Origin: Rivularia sp. MS3 | GTDB lineage: Bacteria > Cyanobacteriota > Cyanobacteriia > Cyanobacteriales > Nostocaceae | Assembly (NCBI GenBank): GCA_019192545.1 | Contig: JAHCMI010000034.1 | Coordinates: 1-64,000 of the forward strand | Length of the DNA: 64,000 nucleotides | Direction: 5' to 3' | Shown here: piece after piece, positions 63,849 to 64,000 of the stretch | Layout of the letters: each line of letters begins with the position of its first letter | Numbering within the stretch: the first letter of the stretch is position 1 | Position numbers and translations under genes: made by a program | Notes under the pieces: generated by a model | The model's database searches: none | What the model saw: the letters and a program-made list of their open reading frames with translations, nothing else | Told to the model about the DNA's origin: nothing

Positions 63849-64000
63849 TCACTGTTCACTGCTCAGACGTTTCAAAATAAATAAACTTCCATCTCCGCCT
63901 CTGCCGATTCTCAAAGTTTCATCTAAGTAGGTAACGTCAAGAGTAGGAATTCTACCTTGAGGATTATTAGCTTGCACAACTTTAAAGGGATTTAGTTTTG
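63849..64000 (-). CDS. PAP/fibrillin family protein, C-terminal fragment
   Basis: Fifty codons of a minus-strand frame run off the right edge of the window and stop at 63849-63851. The stretch GRIPTLDVTYLDETLRIGRG, then GDGSLFILKR, is the conserved C-terminal motif of plastid-lipid-associated proteins (fibrillins), which stabilise thylakoid lipid and quinone bodies. The last residues (LSSEQ) come from the GAGCAGT-type heptamer repeat of the intergenic space. sufU starts 34 bases downstream on the same strand. Confidence 0.75.
   Translation of the reverse strand, partial: KLNPFKVVQANNPQGRIPTLDVTYLDETLRIGRGGDGSLFILKRLSSEQ

Overview
The window comes from a filamentous, Nostocales-like cyanobacterium (Calothrix/Rivularia/Nostoc type). 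The reasons are a photosystem II D2 C-terminus at the left edge, an SLH-OprB porin, a PAP/fibrillin tail at the right edge, many GCGATCGC (HIP1) sites, heptanucleotide tandem repeats and small palindromic elements typical of that group, and a low-GC, repeat-rich intergenic style. No tRNA or rRNA gene was seen.

Layout. 1-9.8 kb is housekeeping: psbD tail without psbC, a bestrophin-type channel, a porin, an Rrf2 regulator followed by cysteine synthase and a J-domain protein, a REC-histidine kinase and a two-domain QueD-like protein. 9.8-13.3 kb holds several palindromic elements, a methyltransferase and a DUF3352 protein. 13.7-16.3 kb is a large M1 aminopeptidase with HEAT repeats. After a gene-poor 1.35 kb leader, 17.8-30.5 kb is a plus-strand exopolysaccharide operon: two GT4 enzymes, a Wzc-like chain-length/tyrosine-kinase protein, a Wzy/WaaL-like polymerase, a duplicated GT4-GT2 pair and a Wzx-like flippase. 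A complete IS1634-type element (30911-33129, 16-bp inverted repeats, 6-bp target duplication) lies just behind it. 33.2-37.3 kb has a membrane-anchored unknown, an ABC1 kinase and a small membrane protein. 37.8-45.6 kb is a second glycan cluster on the minus strand: two DxD-type predicted glycosyltransferases, a GT10 enzyme, two GT4 enzymes and an ABC exporter with an unusual C-terminal tail that looks like a histidine-kinase dimerisation domain lacking its histidine. 46-52.3 kb is GloB, DprA, DUF2301, a PAS/GAF adenylate cyclase and an SDR enzyme. 52.6-56.7 kb is a repeat-rich zone: a secreted-protein gene broken by a 172-bp MITE-like element with an 8-bp target duplication, an AbrB-type transporter, and a leader-associated CRISPR of two repeats and one spacer with no cas genes nearby. 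56.7-60.9 kb is a GT2 (TIGR04283-like), two TVP38/TMEM64 proteins and a MerA-like flavoprotein. 61-64 kb has a large di-haem cytochrome c, a SufU-type scaffold and the fibrillin fragment.

How it works together. The two glycan clusters can supply an undecaprenyl-linked, Wzx/Wzy-type capsule or slime pathway (assembly, flipping, polymerisation, length control) plus decorating transferases and a separate ABC exporter. The intergenic space is unusually active: at least two dispersed MITE-like families (five copies and two copies), several single palindromes, and heptamer repeats that run into the ends of three genes and up to the start codon of a fourth.
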